NCBI RefSeq assembly: GCF_036203305.1
Contig: NZ_CP108131.1
Span: forward strand, 3,348,001-3,412,000
DNA length: 64,000 nucleotides
Source: Streptomyces sp. NBC_00190
GTDB taxonomy: Bacteria > Actinomycetota > Actinomycetes > Streptomycetales > Streptomycetaceae
Direction: 5' to 3'
In this document: positions 35,983 through 43,803 of the stretch, in pieces
How positions within the stretch are numbered: the stretch's first letter is position 1
How the letters are laid out: each line of letters begins with the position of its first letter
Notes under the pieces: generated by a model
The model's input: the letters and a program-made list of their open reading frames with translations, nothing else
Told to the model about the DNA's origin: nothing
Databases searched by the model: none
Program-made: the position numbers and the translations under genes

Positions 35983-38526
35983 ATGTTCCGTACCGCCCTG
36001 CGCAACGTCCTCGCGCACAAGGCCCGACTGCTGATGACGGTGCTCGCCGTCACACTCGGCGTCGCCTTCGTCTCCGGCACCCTCGTCTTCACCGACACGC
36101 TCGGCAAGGCCATGTCCAGCCAGTCCGCGAAGTCCTACGAAGGCGTCGCGGTCTCCGTCACCGACTACGGCCGCCACCGTGACGAGGACGGCCAGAAGCA
36201 GGGCGAGCCCGGCATCAGCCAGCAGACCCTCGACAAGATCAAGACCCTTGACGGGGTCGACTCCGTCTCCGGCCGCGTCCAGGGCTTTGCCGGCGTCGGC
36301 GACGAGAACGGCAAGCTGATCGGCAGCGGCTGGGCCAACGCCGGCTCCAACTTCGACCCCGTCAAGGACGGCAAGGACCCGCGCTACCACTTCACGGACG
36401 GCACGGGCCCGGTCAAGGACGACCAGATCGCCCTCGACAAGGAGAGCGCGGCCAAGGGCAAGTACGAGGTCGGCGACAAGATCGGCGTCGCCACCAACCG
36501 CCCGGTCAAGGAGTACACCCTCTCCGGCATCTTCACCACCGAGGACGGCGCGGTCAACGCGGGCGGCAGCCTCGTCCTGTTCGACACCAAGGTCGCCCAG
36601 GAGCTCTACCTCCAGCCCGGCTTCTACAGCGAGCTCTCCATCGGGGCCAAGGCCGGCACCACCGCCGACCGGCTGCTGGCCGATGTCAAGCCGCTGATCT
36701 CCAAGAACTCCCAGGCCAAGACCGGCGCCGCCCTCGCGGCCCAGCAGGCCAAGGACATCGAGCGGGCCATGTCCGGCATGAGCACCGGCCTGCTGATCTT
36801 CGCCGGCGTCTCCCTCTTCGTCGGCATCTTCCTGATCTACAACACCTTCACCATGCTGGTCGCCCAGCGCACCAGGGAACTGGCCCTGCTGCGCGCCATC
36901 GGCGCCAACCGCGGCCAGGTCAAGCGCTCGGTCCTCGCCGAGGCCGGGGTCGTCGGCCTCGTCTCCTCGGTCATCGGAATGGTCTCGGGCATCGGCCTCG
37001 CGGTCGCCATGCGCTCCGCGATGGACCTCTTCGACGCCAAGATCCCCGCCGGTCCGCTGATCATCGCCCCGGGCACCATCGTCATCGCGCTGGTCATCGG
37101 TGTCCTCGTGACGATGCTCGCCGCCTGGCTGCCCGCCCGCCGGACCGCCAAGATCGCCCCGGTCGCCGCCATGGGCAGTGCCCACCTCCCGGCCACCATG
37201 AAGTCCCTCGTCGTGCGCAACATCATCGGCAGCCTCCTCGCCCTCATCGGCGTCGGTGTGGTCATGCTCGGGGTCAGCCAGAAGAGCGACGGCCGCATGG
37301 TCATCGCGGGCGGCGCGTTCTTCCTGCTCATCGGCCTGTTCGTGCTGCTGCCGATGCTGTCCCGCCCGGTCATCGCCCTGGTCCGCCCGCCGCTGGAGAA
37401 GGTCTTCGGCGTCGCCGGCAAGCTCGCCGCGCAGAACGCCGTCCGCAACCCGCGCCGTACCGCCGTCACCGCCGCCTCCCTGACCATCGGCCTGACCCTG
37501 GTCACCGCGATGTCCGTCATGGGCATCACCGTCGGCCAGGCCATCGACAAGGCGACCACGCAGAACATCAAGGCCGACTACCGGGTCACCATGGCCGCCG
37601 AGGGCATGAACCTCGACAAGTCCGTGCTCCCCGCGCTGGAGAAGGGCAAGGGCGTCAGCGCCGTCTCGCCGAAGACCACCGAGATGTTCAAGATCGGCGG
37701 CAAATTCCAGCTCGTCAGCGGCGTCAACCCGGCTGCCCTGTCCCAGGTGCTGACCGTCAAGACCACCGGCGGCGACCTCGCCTCCCTGGGCCAGGGCAAG
37801 CTGCTGGTCTCCGCCGAGGAAGCGAAGAAGCAGGGGCTGGCGCCCGGCTCCACCGTCGATGCCCAGTACGAGGACGGCCAGCAGGCCAAGCTCCAGATCG
37901 GCGCGATCTTCGAGAACAAGGGCCAGCTCGGCGACTACGTCTTCGATTACAAGATCCTCGCCGCACACAACGAAGAGCAGTACCTGCCCGAGGTCCTCGT
38001 CAAGGTCGACGGCGGCCCCTCCAAGGCGAGCCAGCAGGCCGTGATCGACGCCCTCGGCAAGAACCCGGCCATCAAGGTCTCCACGCAGGCCGACATCCGC
38101 GACCAGATGGCCGGCGAGATCAACATGGCGCTGAACGTCATGTACGGACTGCTCGGCATGGCCCTGATCATCTCCGTCCTCGGCGTCATCAACACCCTGG
38201 CGATGTCCGTCTACGAGCGCCAGCAGGAGATCGGCATGCTGCGGGCGGTCGGGCTCGACCGGGGCCGGGTCAAGAACATGATCCGCCTGGAGGCCGTGGT
38301 CATCTCCCTCTTCGGCGCGGTCCTCGGCATCGGGGTCGGCATCTTCCTCGCCTGGGCCGGCGGCAAGACCATCGCCGCCTCCATCCCGGGCTACGCGCTG
38401 GTCATCCCCTACGACCGGATCGGAGTGTTCCTCGCGCTCGCCGGACTGGTCGGTGTCCTGGCCGCCATGTGGCCGGCCCGCAGCGCCGCCCGCCTGAACA
38501 TGCTGACGGCCATCAAGACCGAGTAG
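35983..38526 (+). CDS. ABC transporter permease, double FtsX domain
   Basis: 847 residues from the ATG at 35983. Layout: TM1 near 15-40 (ARLLMTVLAVTLGVAFVSGTL), a large extracytoplasmic MacB-type domain (about 45-255), a first FtsX block with three TM helices (about 260-400), two central TM helices (about 410-455), a second TM and periplasmic domain (about 490-690), and a final FtsX block (about 700-845) ending SAARLNMLTAIKTE. This double arrangement is the typical actinobacterial lipoprotein- or antibiotic-export permease. Works with the ATPase upstream. The periplasmic domains are Lys-rich relative to other genes here. Confidence 0.93.
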   Translation: MFRTALRNVLAHKARLLMTVLAVTLGVAFVSGTLVFTDTLGKAMSSQSAKSYEGVAVSVTDYGRHRDEDGQKQGEPGISQQTLDKIKTLDGVDSVSGRVQGFAGVGDENGKLIGSGWANAGSNFDPVKDGKDPRYHFTDGTGPVKDDQIALDKESAAKGKYEVGDKIGVATNRPVKEYTLSGIFTTEDGAVNAGGSLVLFDTKVAQELYLQPGFYSELSIGAKAGTTADRLLADVKPLISKNSQAKTGAALAAQQAKDIERAMSGMSTGLLIFAGVSLFVGIFLIYNTFTMLVAQRTRELALLRAIGANRGQVKRSVLAEAGVVGLVSSVIGMVSGIGLAVAMRSAMDLFDAKIPAGPLIIAPGTIVIALVIGVLVTMLAAWLPARRTAKIAPVAAMGSAHLPATMKSLVVRNIIGSLLALIGVGVVMLGVSQKSDGRMVIAGGAFFLLIGLFVLLPMLSRPVIALVRPPLEKVFGVAGKLAAQNAVRNPRRTAVTAASLTIGLTLVTAMSVMGITVGQAIDKATTQNIKADYRVTMAAEGMNLDKSVLPALEKGKGVSAVSPKTTEMFKIGGKFQLVSGVNPAALSQVLTVKTTGGDLASLGQGKLLVSAEEAKKQGLAPGSTVDAQYEDGQQAKLQIGAIFENKGQLGDYVFDYKILAAHNEEQYLPEVLVKVDGGPSKASQQAVIDALGKNPAIKVSTQADIRDQMAGEINMALNVMYGLLGMALIISVLGVINTLAMSVYERQQEIGMLRAVGLDRGRVKNMIRLEAVVISLFGAVLGIGVGIFLAWAGGKTIAASIPGYALVIPYDRIGVFLALAGLVGVLAAMWPARSAARLNMLTAIKTE

Positions 38527-38565
38527 CCCCGTCAGGAAGCGGAACGCGGACGGAACATCGGGACA

Positions 38566-38601
38566 CGGAAGGGCCCGGGGCACACGCCCCGGGCCCTTCC
38601 G
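38566..38601. terminator. 15-bp perfect hairpin after ABC permease
   Basis: CGGAAGGGCCCGGGG (38566-38580) pairs exactly with 38587-38601 around CACACG. It lies between convergent genes and ends 7 bp before the next stop codon. Confidence 0.88.
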
Positions 38602-38607
38602 GCGTTC

Positions 38608-39999
38608 CTACCCGGCGCCCCAGGTGCGCAGCCGCAGCGGCAGCCCGGACGCGCCGCCGTACCCCGGCCGCACCGCCAGCACCTGGTTGACGCCGAGCCG
38701 GCCGTGCTCGAAGGCGAGCGCGGAGGCCGCCATGTACAGCAGCCAGACCCGGGCCCGGCCGGGGGAGGTCAGGCGTACGGCCTCGTCCCAGCGCTCCTCC
38801 AGCCGCGCCACCCAGGCCCGCAGCGTCAGCGCGTAGTGCTCGCGCAGCGCCTCCACGTCGCGGACCTCGAAGCCGGCCCGCTCCAGCTCGCCCACGGTGC
38901 TGCCGAGCGGGGACAGCTCCCCGTCGGGGAAGACGTACGCGTCGATGAACTCGTCGACCCTGTACGCCTCTTCGTCGGGCTCCGGGGGCCGGGCGATCTG
39001 GTGGTTCAGCAGGCGGCCGCCGGGGCTCAGCAGGCCGAACAGGGTGCCCGCGTACTCGCGGTAGCGGGCGGAGCCGACGTGTTCGGCCATGCCGATCGAG
39101 GAAATGGCCTCGTACGGCCGGTCCCTGACGTCCCGGTAGTCCTGGACCCGGATCTCGATCTGGTCGGCGAGACCCTCTTCGGCGACCCGCTTGCGGGCGT
39201 GGGCGGCCTGCTCGCGCGAGAGCGTGATGCCGGTGACCTGGGCTCCGTACTCCCGGGCCGCGTGCAGGGCCATGGAGCCCCAACCGCAGCCGACGTCGAG
39301 GAGCCGGGTGCCGGGCGCGAGGTCGAGCTTGCGGCAGACCAGGTCGAGTTTGTCGCGCTGGGCGTCCTCCAGGGTGGAGCCGGGGCTCCAGTAGGCGCAG
39401 GAGTACACCATGGACGGGCCCAGCACGTGCCCGTAGAACTCGTTGCCGACGTCGTAGTGGTGGATGACGGCCGCGCGGTCGCGGCCTTTGGTGTGCGCGG
39501 CTCCGTTGCGGCGGACGCTCGCCTCCTCGGGCGGCGGCGCGGGCGCGGGCCACGGGCGGGCCAGCGCGGTGAGTTCGCGTACGGCGGCCCGCGCGGCCGG
39601 GTCGCGCAGCAGCGCGAGCGTGCCGGAGGCGGTCCCGACGGCGCCGGAGGCGCGCGCGGGCAGGTACGGGCGCAGGACGGCCAGCTTGGCCAGGCCGGCG
39701 CGGGGAAGGGCCGGGGCGGCCGTGCGGCTCTCCCGTTCCCAGAGCAGGCCCCCGACCCGGTCGAGCAGCTCGAACAGGTCGCCGTCGACCGTCAGGTCCC
39801 CGGCGACCCAGGCGCGGGCCAGGCCCAGCTCGCCCGGCTTCCACAGCATGCGGCGCAGGGCGCGCCGGTTCGTCAGCACGAGGACGGGACCGCTGGACGG
39901 TCCGGCTTCACTGCCGTCCCAGGCCCGTATGCGCACGGGCAGCGGGGCGCCCAGCAAGGTCTCGGCAAGAGCGGCCAGCCGCGGCGCGGCGTCGGTCAT
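38608..39999 (-). CDS. Cyclopropane-fatty-acyl-phospholipid synthase family methyltransferase
   Basis: 463 residues from the ATG at 39999 (GGAGGTGCC). An SAM-dependent methylene or methyl transfer to unsaturated phospholipid chains is expected. The N-terminal 165 residues are the extra domain common to this group; then HHYDVGNEFYGHVLGPSMVYSCAYW (described by position, about 190-214) and SAM motif LDVGCGWGSMALHAA, followed by GITLSREQ, EAISSIGMAEHVG and EFIDAYVFPDGEL, all diagnostic of the CFA/CmaA fold. Cyclopropane versus methyl-branched products cannot be separated by sequence alone. Single gene flanked by two hairpins. Confidence 0.9.
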   Translation of the reverse strand: MTDAAPRLAALAETLLGAPLPVRIRAWDGSEAGPSSGPVLVLTNRRALRRMLWKPGELGLARAWVAGDLTVDGDLFELLDRVGGLLWERESRTAAPALPRAGLAKLAVLRPYLPARASGAVGTASGTLALLRDPAARAAVRELTALARPWPAPAPPPEEASVRRNGAAHTKGRDRAAVIHHYDVGNEFYGHVLGPSMVYSCAYWSPGSTLEDAQRDKLDLVCRKLDLAPGTRLLDVGCGWGSMALHAAREYGAQVTGITLSREQAAHARKRVAEEGLADQIEIRVQDYRDVRDRPYEAISSIGMAEHVGSARYREYAGTLFGLLSPGGRLLNHQIARPPEPDEEAYRVDEFIDAYVFPDGELSPLGSTVGELERAGFEVRDVEALREHYALTLRAWVARLEERWDEAVRLTSPGRARVWLLYMAASALAFEHGRLGVNQVLAVRPGYGGASGLPLRLRTWGAG

Positions 40000-40069
40000 G
40001 GCAGGCACCTCCGATGAGTTCCGACGGATCGGCCTACCCATTTCCGGCGGCGGTCAATCGGAAAACACG

Positions 40070-40113
40070 CCGAAGGGGCCGCCCGCACCACGGATGGCGG
40101 GCGGCCCCTTCGG
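40070..40113. terminator. 17-bp perfect hairpin downstream of ndh
   Basis: CCGAAGGGGCCGCCCGC (40070-40086) pairs exactly with 40097-40113 around a 10-nt loop, 32 bp after the ndh stop on the minus strand. Confidence 0.88.
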
Positions 40114-40145
40114 GGTCGTGCTGGAAAGCTCCGGTCGCAGCCGGG

Positions 40146-41522
40146 TCAGGAGGCCTTGGCCTTCTGGGCCGGAGCCGCGGCGGCCGGGGCCGGCTTGGCG
40201 GCCTCGTAGAACTCCTCGCGCGGGGTCTCCAGCGCACCGAGGGAGACGACCTCGCGCTTGAGGAACATGCCGAGGGTCCAGTCGGCGAAGACGCGGATCT
40301 TGCGGTTCCAGGTCGGCATGGCCATGCCGTGGTAGCCACGGTGCATGTACCAGGCGAGCCGGCCCTTGAGCTTGATCTTCATCTTGCCCATGACGATCAT
40401 CGCGACGCCCTTGTGGAGGCCGAGGCCCGCCACCGCACCCTTGTTGGAGTGCGAGTACTCGTGCTGCGGGAAGCCGCGCATGCCCGAGATGACGTTGTCG
40501 CCGAGGACCTTGGCCTGGCGCAGCGCGTGCTGGGCGTTCGGCGGGCACCAGGCGTTCTCGACGCCGGCCTTGCGGGAGGCCATGTCCGGAACCTGGGCGT
40601 TGTCGCCGGCGGTCCAGATGTAGTCCGTGCCCTTGACCTGGAGGGTCGGCTCGGCGTCGACGTGGCCGCGCGGGCCCAGCGGCAGGCCGAAGCGGGCCAG
40701 GGCCGGGTTCGGCTTGACGCCGGCGGTCCACACGATGGTGTTGGAGTCGACCTCGAGGCCGTTCTTCAGCACCACGTGGCCGTCCACGCAGGAGTCCATG
40801 GAGGTGTTGAGGTAGATCTCGATGCCGCGGGACTCGAGGTGCTCCTTGCCCCAGGTGCCGAGCTTGGGCCCGACCTCGGGAAGGATCTTGTCGGCCGCGT
40901 CGACCAGGATGAAGCGCATGTCCTCGCGCTTGATCGTGGAGTAGTACTTCGCGGCGTCGCGGGCCATGTCCTCGACCTCGCCGATGGTCTCCGCACCGGC
41001 GAAGCCGCCGCCGACGAAGACGAAGGTGAGGGCCTTGCGGCGGACGTTCTCGTCCGTCGTGGACTCGGCCTTGTCGAGCTGTTCGAGGACGTGGTTGCGC
41101 AGGCCGATGCCCTCTTCGACGCCCTTCATACCGATGCCCTGTTCGGCGAGGCCGGGGATCGGGAAGGTGCGGGAGACGGCGCCGAGCGCGATGACCAGGT
41201 AGTCGAAGGGCAGCTCGTACGCCTCGCCGACCAGCGGCGTGACGACGGCGACCTTGCGGTCCTGGTCGATGCTGGTGACCCGGCCGGTGAGAACCTCTGC
41301 CTTGGGCAGCACGCGTCGCAGCGGGACGACGACGTGCCGAGGCGAGATGCTGCCTGCGGCCACTTCGGGGAGGAAGGGCTGGTAGGTCATGTACGACCGC
41401 GGGTCGACGACCGTGACGGTCGCCTCGCCATAGCGCATCTTCTTCATGATCCGCTTGGCCGCGTACAGGCCTACGTACCCACCTCCTACAACGAGGATCC
41501 TGGGACGCTCCGTGGTGCTCAT
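40146..41522 (-). CDS. ndh: Type II NADH dehydrogenase
   Basis: 458 residues from the ATG at 41522. Non-pumping NADH:menaquinone oxidoreductase, single subunit, membrane-associated. FAD site ILVVGGGYVGLYAA (10-23); NADH site TFVFVGGGFAGAETIGEVED (about 164-183); quinone-site motif AWCPPNAQHALRQA; and a conserved TAGDNAQVPD segment for FAD. The C-terminal 90 residues include the amphipathic membrane-binding region and an Ala/Pro-rich tail. Rex-like operator sites precede it. Strong terminator after it. Confidence 0.93.
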   Translation of the reverse strand: MSTTERPRILVVGGGYVGLYAAKRIMKKMRYGEATVTVVDPRSYMTYQPFLPEVAAGSISPRHVVVPLRRVLPKAEVLTGRVTSIDQDRKVAVVTPLVGEAYELPFDYLVIALGAVSRTFPIPGLAEQGIGMKGVEEGIGLRNHVLEQLDKAESTTDENVRRKALTFVFVGGGFAGAETIGEVEDMARDAAKYYSTIKREDMRFILVDAADKILPEVGPKLGTWGKEHLESRGIEIYLNTSMDSCVDGHVVLKNGLEVDSNTIVWTAGVKPNPALARFGLPLGPRGHVDAEPTLQVKGTDYIWTAGDNAQVPDMASRKAGVENAWCPPNAQHALRQAKVLGDNVISGMRGFPQHEYSHSNKGAVAGLGLHKGVAMIVMGKMKIKLKGRLAWYMHRGYHGMAMPTWNRKIRVFADWTLGMFLKREVVSLGALETPREEFYEAAKPAPAAAAPAQKAKAS

Positions 41523-41556
41523 GGAACGAGTATCCAGCACCCAATGGGGTGTCGCT

Positions 41557-41572
41557 CGTGAGCCCCTTCACA
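41557..41572. promoter_or_regulatory. Rex-like operator immediately upstream of ndh
   Basis: Read on the minus strand: TGTGAAGGGGCTCACG. It matches the Rex consensus TGTGAACGCGTTCACA at 12 of 16 positions, including both GTGA/TCAC outer cores. It lies 35 bp from the ndh start. Rex is the NADH/NAD+ sensing repressor of respiratory genes in Streptomyces. Confidence 0.55.
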
Positions 41573-41604
41573 AGGAGTCGGAGGGCCTCTGCTACACTCC
41601 GCGG

Positions 41605-41619
41605 CCCACGTGACGTGGG
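41605..41619. promoter_or_regulatory. Perfect 7-1-7 palindrome in the ndh upstream region
   Basis: CCCACGT-G-ACGTGGG, 7 bp downstream of a TACACT sequence. Candidate binding site for an unknown regulator. Confidence 0.4.
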
Positions 41620-41841
41620 TCATGCCGCGCAACGGGAACCACGGTGCAACGGGAGTCGTTGAATACCCGTTCTGAGCTGGCCTTCAGGCGCTCAAGCGGA
41701 CTGGACCACCAGGTTTCGCCGGTACCTCTGACACGGAACACGTCGTGTCCGCACTTCGCACAAACGGGCGCCGAAACGGCCCCGAGGGCCTCCGAAGAGG
41801 CCCGAACGGCCCTTCCGTCGACCCGTCCGGCGTCTTTTCCT

Positions 41842-41857
41842 TGTGAAGAACTTCACG
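41842..41857. promoter_or_regulatory. Second Rex-like site, distal to ndh
   Basis: TGTGAAGAACTTCACG keeps the outer TGTGAA and TTCAC blocks of the Rex site. It overlaps a perfect GAACTTC-AC-GAAGTTC dyad (41848-41863). It lies 320 bp from ndh and 100 bp before the RelE-like frame. Confidence 0.4.
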
Positions 41858-41957
41858 AAGTTCATGTGGATCAAGGGACTTAAGGCCCCCTCGGACCCCC
41901 CTTTTCCTTCGAAGTCCCCCTCATGGGCGGAGGATTCGAAGGGTCGCACCGGCCGCA

Positions 41958-42158
41958 ATGCGCGTCCTCGCCGCACTGACCGCGCTGGAAGACGATCCGT
42001 ACGGCGAGGACGCCGACGTCAAGAAGCTCACCGGGCCGTCCGGGCTCTACCGGCTCCGGGTGGGTACGTACCGGATCGCCTATCAGGTCTTGGACGGCGA
42101 GCTCGTCATCCTCGTCGTCAAGGTCGGCGACCGGCGCGACATCTACCGCACCATCTGA
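41958..42158 (+). CDS. Truncated RelE/ParE-type toxin, orphan
   Basis: 66 residues. RVLAALTALEDDPYGEDADVKKLTGPSGLYRLRVGTYRIAYQVLDGELVILVVKVGDRRDIYR covers nearly the whole protein and follows the C-terminal two thirds of RelE: KKL, GLYRLRVGTYRIAY and VKVGDRRDIY. Family members usually start about 20 residues earlier with the first strand and helix. The frame upstream (RRIRRVAPAA) has no ATG, GTG or TTG start with a ribosome site and only weakly resembles the missing helix. No antitoxin gene is adjacent. Probably a remnant, possibly a short mRNA-interferase with an undetected start. Confidence 0.55.
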   Translation: MRVLAALTALEDDPYGEDADVKKLTGPSGLYRLRVGTYRIAYQVLDGELVILVVKVGDRRDIYRTI

Positions 42159-42169
42159 CTCCGGCACGA

Positions 42170-42207
42170 CGACGGTGCTCCGGTCGACTGACCGGAGCAC
42201 CGTCGTT
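42170..42207. terminator. 17-bp perfect hairpin between RelE-like and Ppx genes
   Basis: ACGACGGTGCTCCGGTC (42170-42186) pairs with 42191-42207 around GACT. Bidirectional between convergent genes. Confidence 0.88.
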
Positions 42208-42222
42208 CAGCGATTCGGCAGG

Positions 42223-43221
42223 TCAGACCCGCCCTTTGTCGGTCTCGGCCTCTTCGGCGGCGCTGATCGCGATGCCGTCGAGGATGTCGTGCTCCGAGAC
42301 CACGACCTCCGAGGCTCCGATGCGCTCCATGATGGCCAGCAGGACCAGCGCGCCGGCGCCGATCACGTCCACCCGGCCCGGGTGCATCACGGGGATCGCC
42401 GCGCGCTCGGCGTGGGTCGACGTCAGCATCCGGCCGGTGATCTCGCGGACCTGGTCGTAGGAGATCCGGGAGTGGTGGACGGCCGCCGAGTCGTACTCCG
42501 GCAGCCCGAGGGCGATCGCGGCGACCGTGGTCACCGAGCCGGCCAGGCCCACCAGGGTGCGGGCCTCGGCCAGCGGGACCGTCTCGGCCGCCAGGTCCAG
42601 CGCCGCCTCGATGTCGGCCCGTACGGCGGCGATCTGCGCCTCGGTCGGCGGGTCGGTGACCTGGCCGTCCACCACCAGGTGGCGCTCGGTCATCCGGACG
42701 CAGCCCACGTCCACGGAACGCGCCGCCCGGACGTGCTCCTCGCCGACCACGAACTCCGTCGAGCCGCCGCCGATGTCCACGACCAGGAACGGCCGCTCCA
42801 TGGGGGTCCCCCCGGACGGAGTCTGGGGGAGCTCGTGCGCGGTGAGCTCCTTGGTGGCGCCGGTGAAGGAGAACTCCGCCTCCTGGTCGCCGGAGATCAC
42901 CTCGGGCTCGACGCCCAGGATGTCCACGACGCCCCGGACGAACTCGTCCCGGTTCTCGGCGTCCCGGGAAGCCGAGGTCGCCACGAAGCGCACCCGCTCG
43001 GCGCCCAGTTCCTCGATGACCGCCGCGTACTCGCGGCAGGCGGCGAAGGTGCGCTCCAGCGCCTCCGGGGCGAGGCGGCCGGTCTTGTCCACACCCTGGC
43101 CGAGGCGGACGATGATCATCCGCCGGTCCAGCTCGACCAGTTCGCCCGTCGCGGGGTCATAGTCCGCGACGAGCAGCCGGATGGAGTTCGTACCGCAGTC
43201 GATGCCGGCGACCCGGGTCAC
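42223..43221 (-). CDS. Exopolyphosphatase/pppGpp phosphohydrolase (Ppx/GppA family)
   Basis: 332 residues from the GTG at 43221, which overlaps the DUF501 stop (GTGA); the longer frame upstream is DUF501 in another reading. ASKHA fold: GIDCGTNSIRLLVAD (phosphate 1), conserved SASRDAENRDEF, VVDIGGGSTEFVVG (phosphate 2), and GLAGSVTTVAAIALGL. Releases phosphate from polyphosphate or pppGpp, linking it to stringent control. Actinobacterial short Ppx proteins often prefer short chains or nucleotide substrates. An in-frame insertion of a small hairpin repeat (42800-42830) adds residues QTPSGGTPMERP before the second motif. Confidence 0.9.
   Translation of the reverse strand: MTRVAGIDCGTNSIRLLVADYDPATGELVELDRRMIIVRLGQGVDKTGRLAPEALERTFAACREYAAVIEELGAERVRFVATSASRDAENRDEFVRGVVDILGVEPEVISGDQEAEFSFTGATKELTAHELPQTPSGGTPMERPFLVVDIGGGSTEFVVGEEHVRAARSVDVGCVRMTERHLVVDGQVTDPPTEAQIAAVRADIEAALDLAAETVPLAEARTLVGLAGSVTTVAAIALGLPEYDSAAVHHSRISYDQVREITGRMLTSTHAERAAIPVMHPGRVDVIGAGALVLLAIMERIGASEVVVSEHDILDGIAISAAEEAETDKGRV
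42800..42830. repeat. Small dispersed-type hairpin repeat inserted in frame in the Ppx gene
   Basis: The plus strand has GGGGGTCCCCCC-N-CTGGGGGA-type arms: TCCCCC and GGGGGA pair, extended by GGAC/GTCT with one bulge. Very similar GGGGGTCCCC...CTGGGGGAG blocks are common in Streptomyces intergenic DNA as I recall. Here it codes for a Pro/Gly-rich loop. Confidence 0.5.
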
Positions 43222-43754
43222 GCCCGGTCCTCCTTGTCCCCGCACGGGGTGACGCAGGGGCCCTTGGCCCACCACTCCGGCAGCATCGCCAGGGCCTCGT
43301 CGCCGAACGGGTTCACGCCCGGGCCCGCGGCCAGGGAGTGGCCGACCAGGACGTGCAGGCACTTGACCCGGTCCGGCATCCCGCCGGCGCTCGGGAAGCC
43401 CTGGAGCACATCGATGGCGTCGCGGCGCCGGATGTAGTCCTCGTGCGCGGCCTGGTAGGCGGCGGCGAGCTCGGGGTCCTCGACGAGCCGGGCCTGCATC
43501 TCCTTCATCACGCCGTTGGCCTCCAGCGTGCCGATCGCGGAGGCCGCGCGCGGGCACGTCAGGTAGTACAGCGTCGGGAAGGGGGTGCCGTCGGGGAGCC
43601 GCGGCGCGGTCTCCACCACGTCCGGCTGGCCGCAGGGGCAGCGGTGCGCGATGGCGCGCAGCCCGCGCGGCGGGCGTCCGAGCTGCTGCTCGAACGCCTC
43701 GATGTCCGCGTCGGTCGGCTCGGTCCGGTCGGTCTGGGGCGGGGGCGTCTGCAT
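43218..43754 (-). CDS. DUF501-family protein
   Basis: 178 residues. Recognised by DIEAFEQQLGRPPRGLRAIAHRCPCGQPDVVET (about 16-48) and YYLTCPRAASAIGTLEANGVM. Several Cys (CPCGQP, TCPRA, KCLHVL, PCVTPCG) and a C-terminal HVLVGHSLAAGPGVNPFGDEAL could bind metal, but no function is known. Sits in the conserved actinobacterial order eno-divIC-DUF501-ppx, 50 bp after divIC and overlapping ppx by 4 bp. Confidence 0.88.
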   Translation of the reverse strand: MQTPPPQTDRTEPTDADIEAFEQQLGRPPRGLRAIAHRCPCGQPDVVETAPRLPDGTPFPTLYYLTCPRAASAIGTLEANGVMKEMQARLVEDPELAAAYQAAHEDYIRRRDAIDVLQGFPSAGGMPDRVKCLHVLVGHSLAAGPGVNPFGDEALAMLPEWWAKGPCVTPCGDKEDRA

Positions 43755-43803
43755 GCCTGGAGGGAGTCTCTTCGTTCGCGGTTCTATGACGGGTGGAACT
43801 GGT

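Larger units (their letters stand above)
41523..41957. other. 435-bp regulatory region upstream of ndh
   Basis: No supported gene; frames here lack codon bias. It contains two TGTGAA-N4-TTCAC-type sites, a perfect CCCACGT-G-ACGTGGG dyad and a 6-bp inverted repeat GACACG-N8-CGTGTC near 41728-41747. The distance from ndh and several dyads suggest a long leader, a small RNA or several promoters. Confidence 0.55.

Noticed and set aside
35794..38583. Open frame of 929 codons antisense to the ABC permease
   Set aside because: Same artefact; Asp/Gly/His-rich with no motif, and the plus strand encodes a full FtsX permease.
41644..41883. Plus frame that might be an antitoxin for the RelE-like gene
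   Set aside because: No codon bias, composition unlike any antitoxin, and many dyads in the DNA suggest a non-coding regulatory region.
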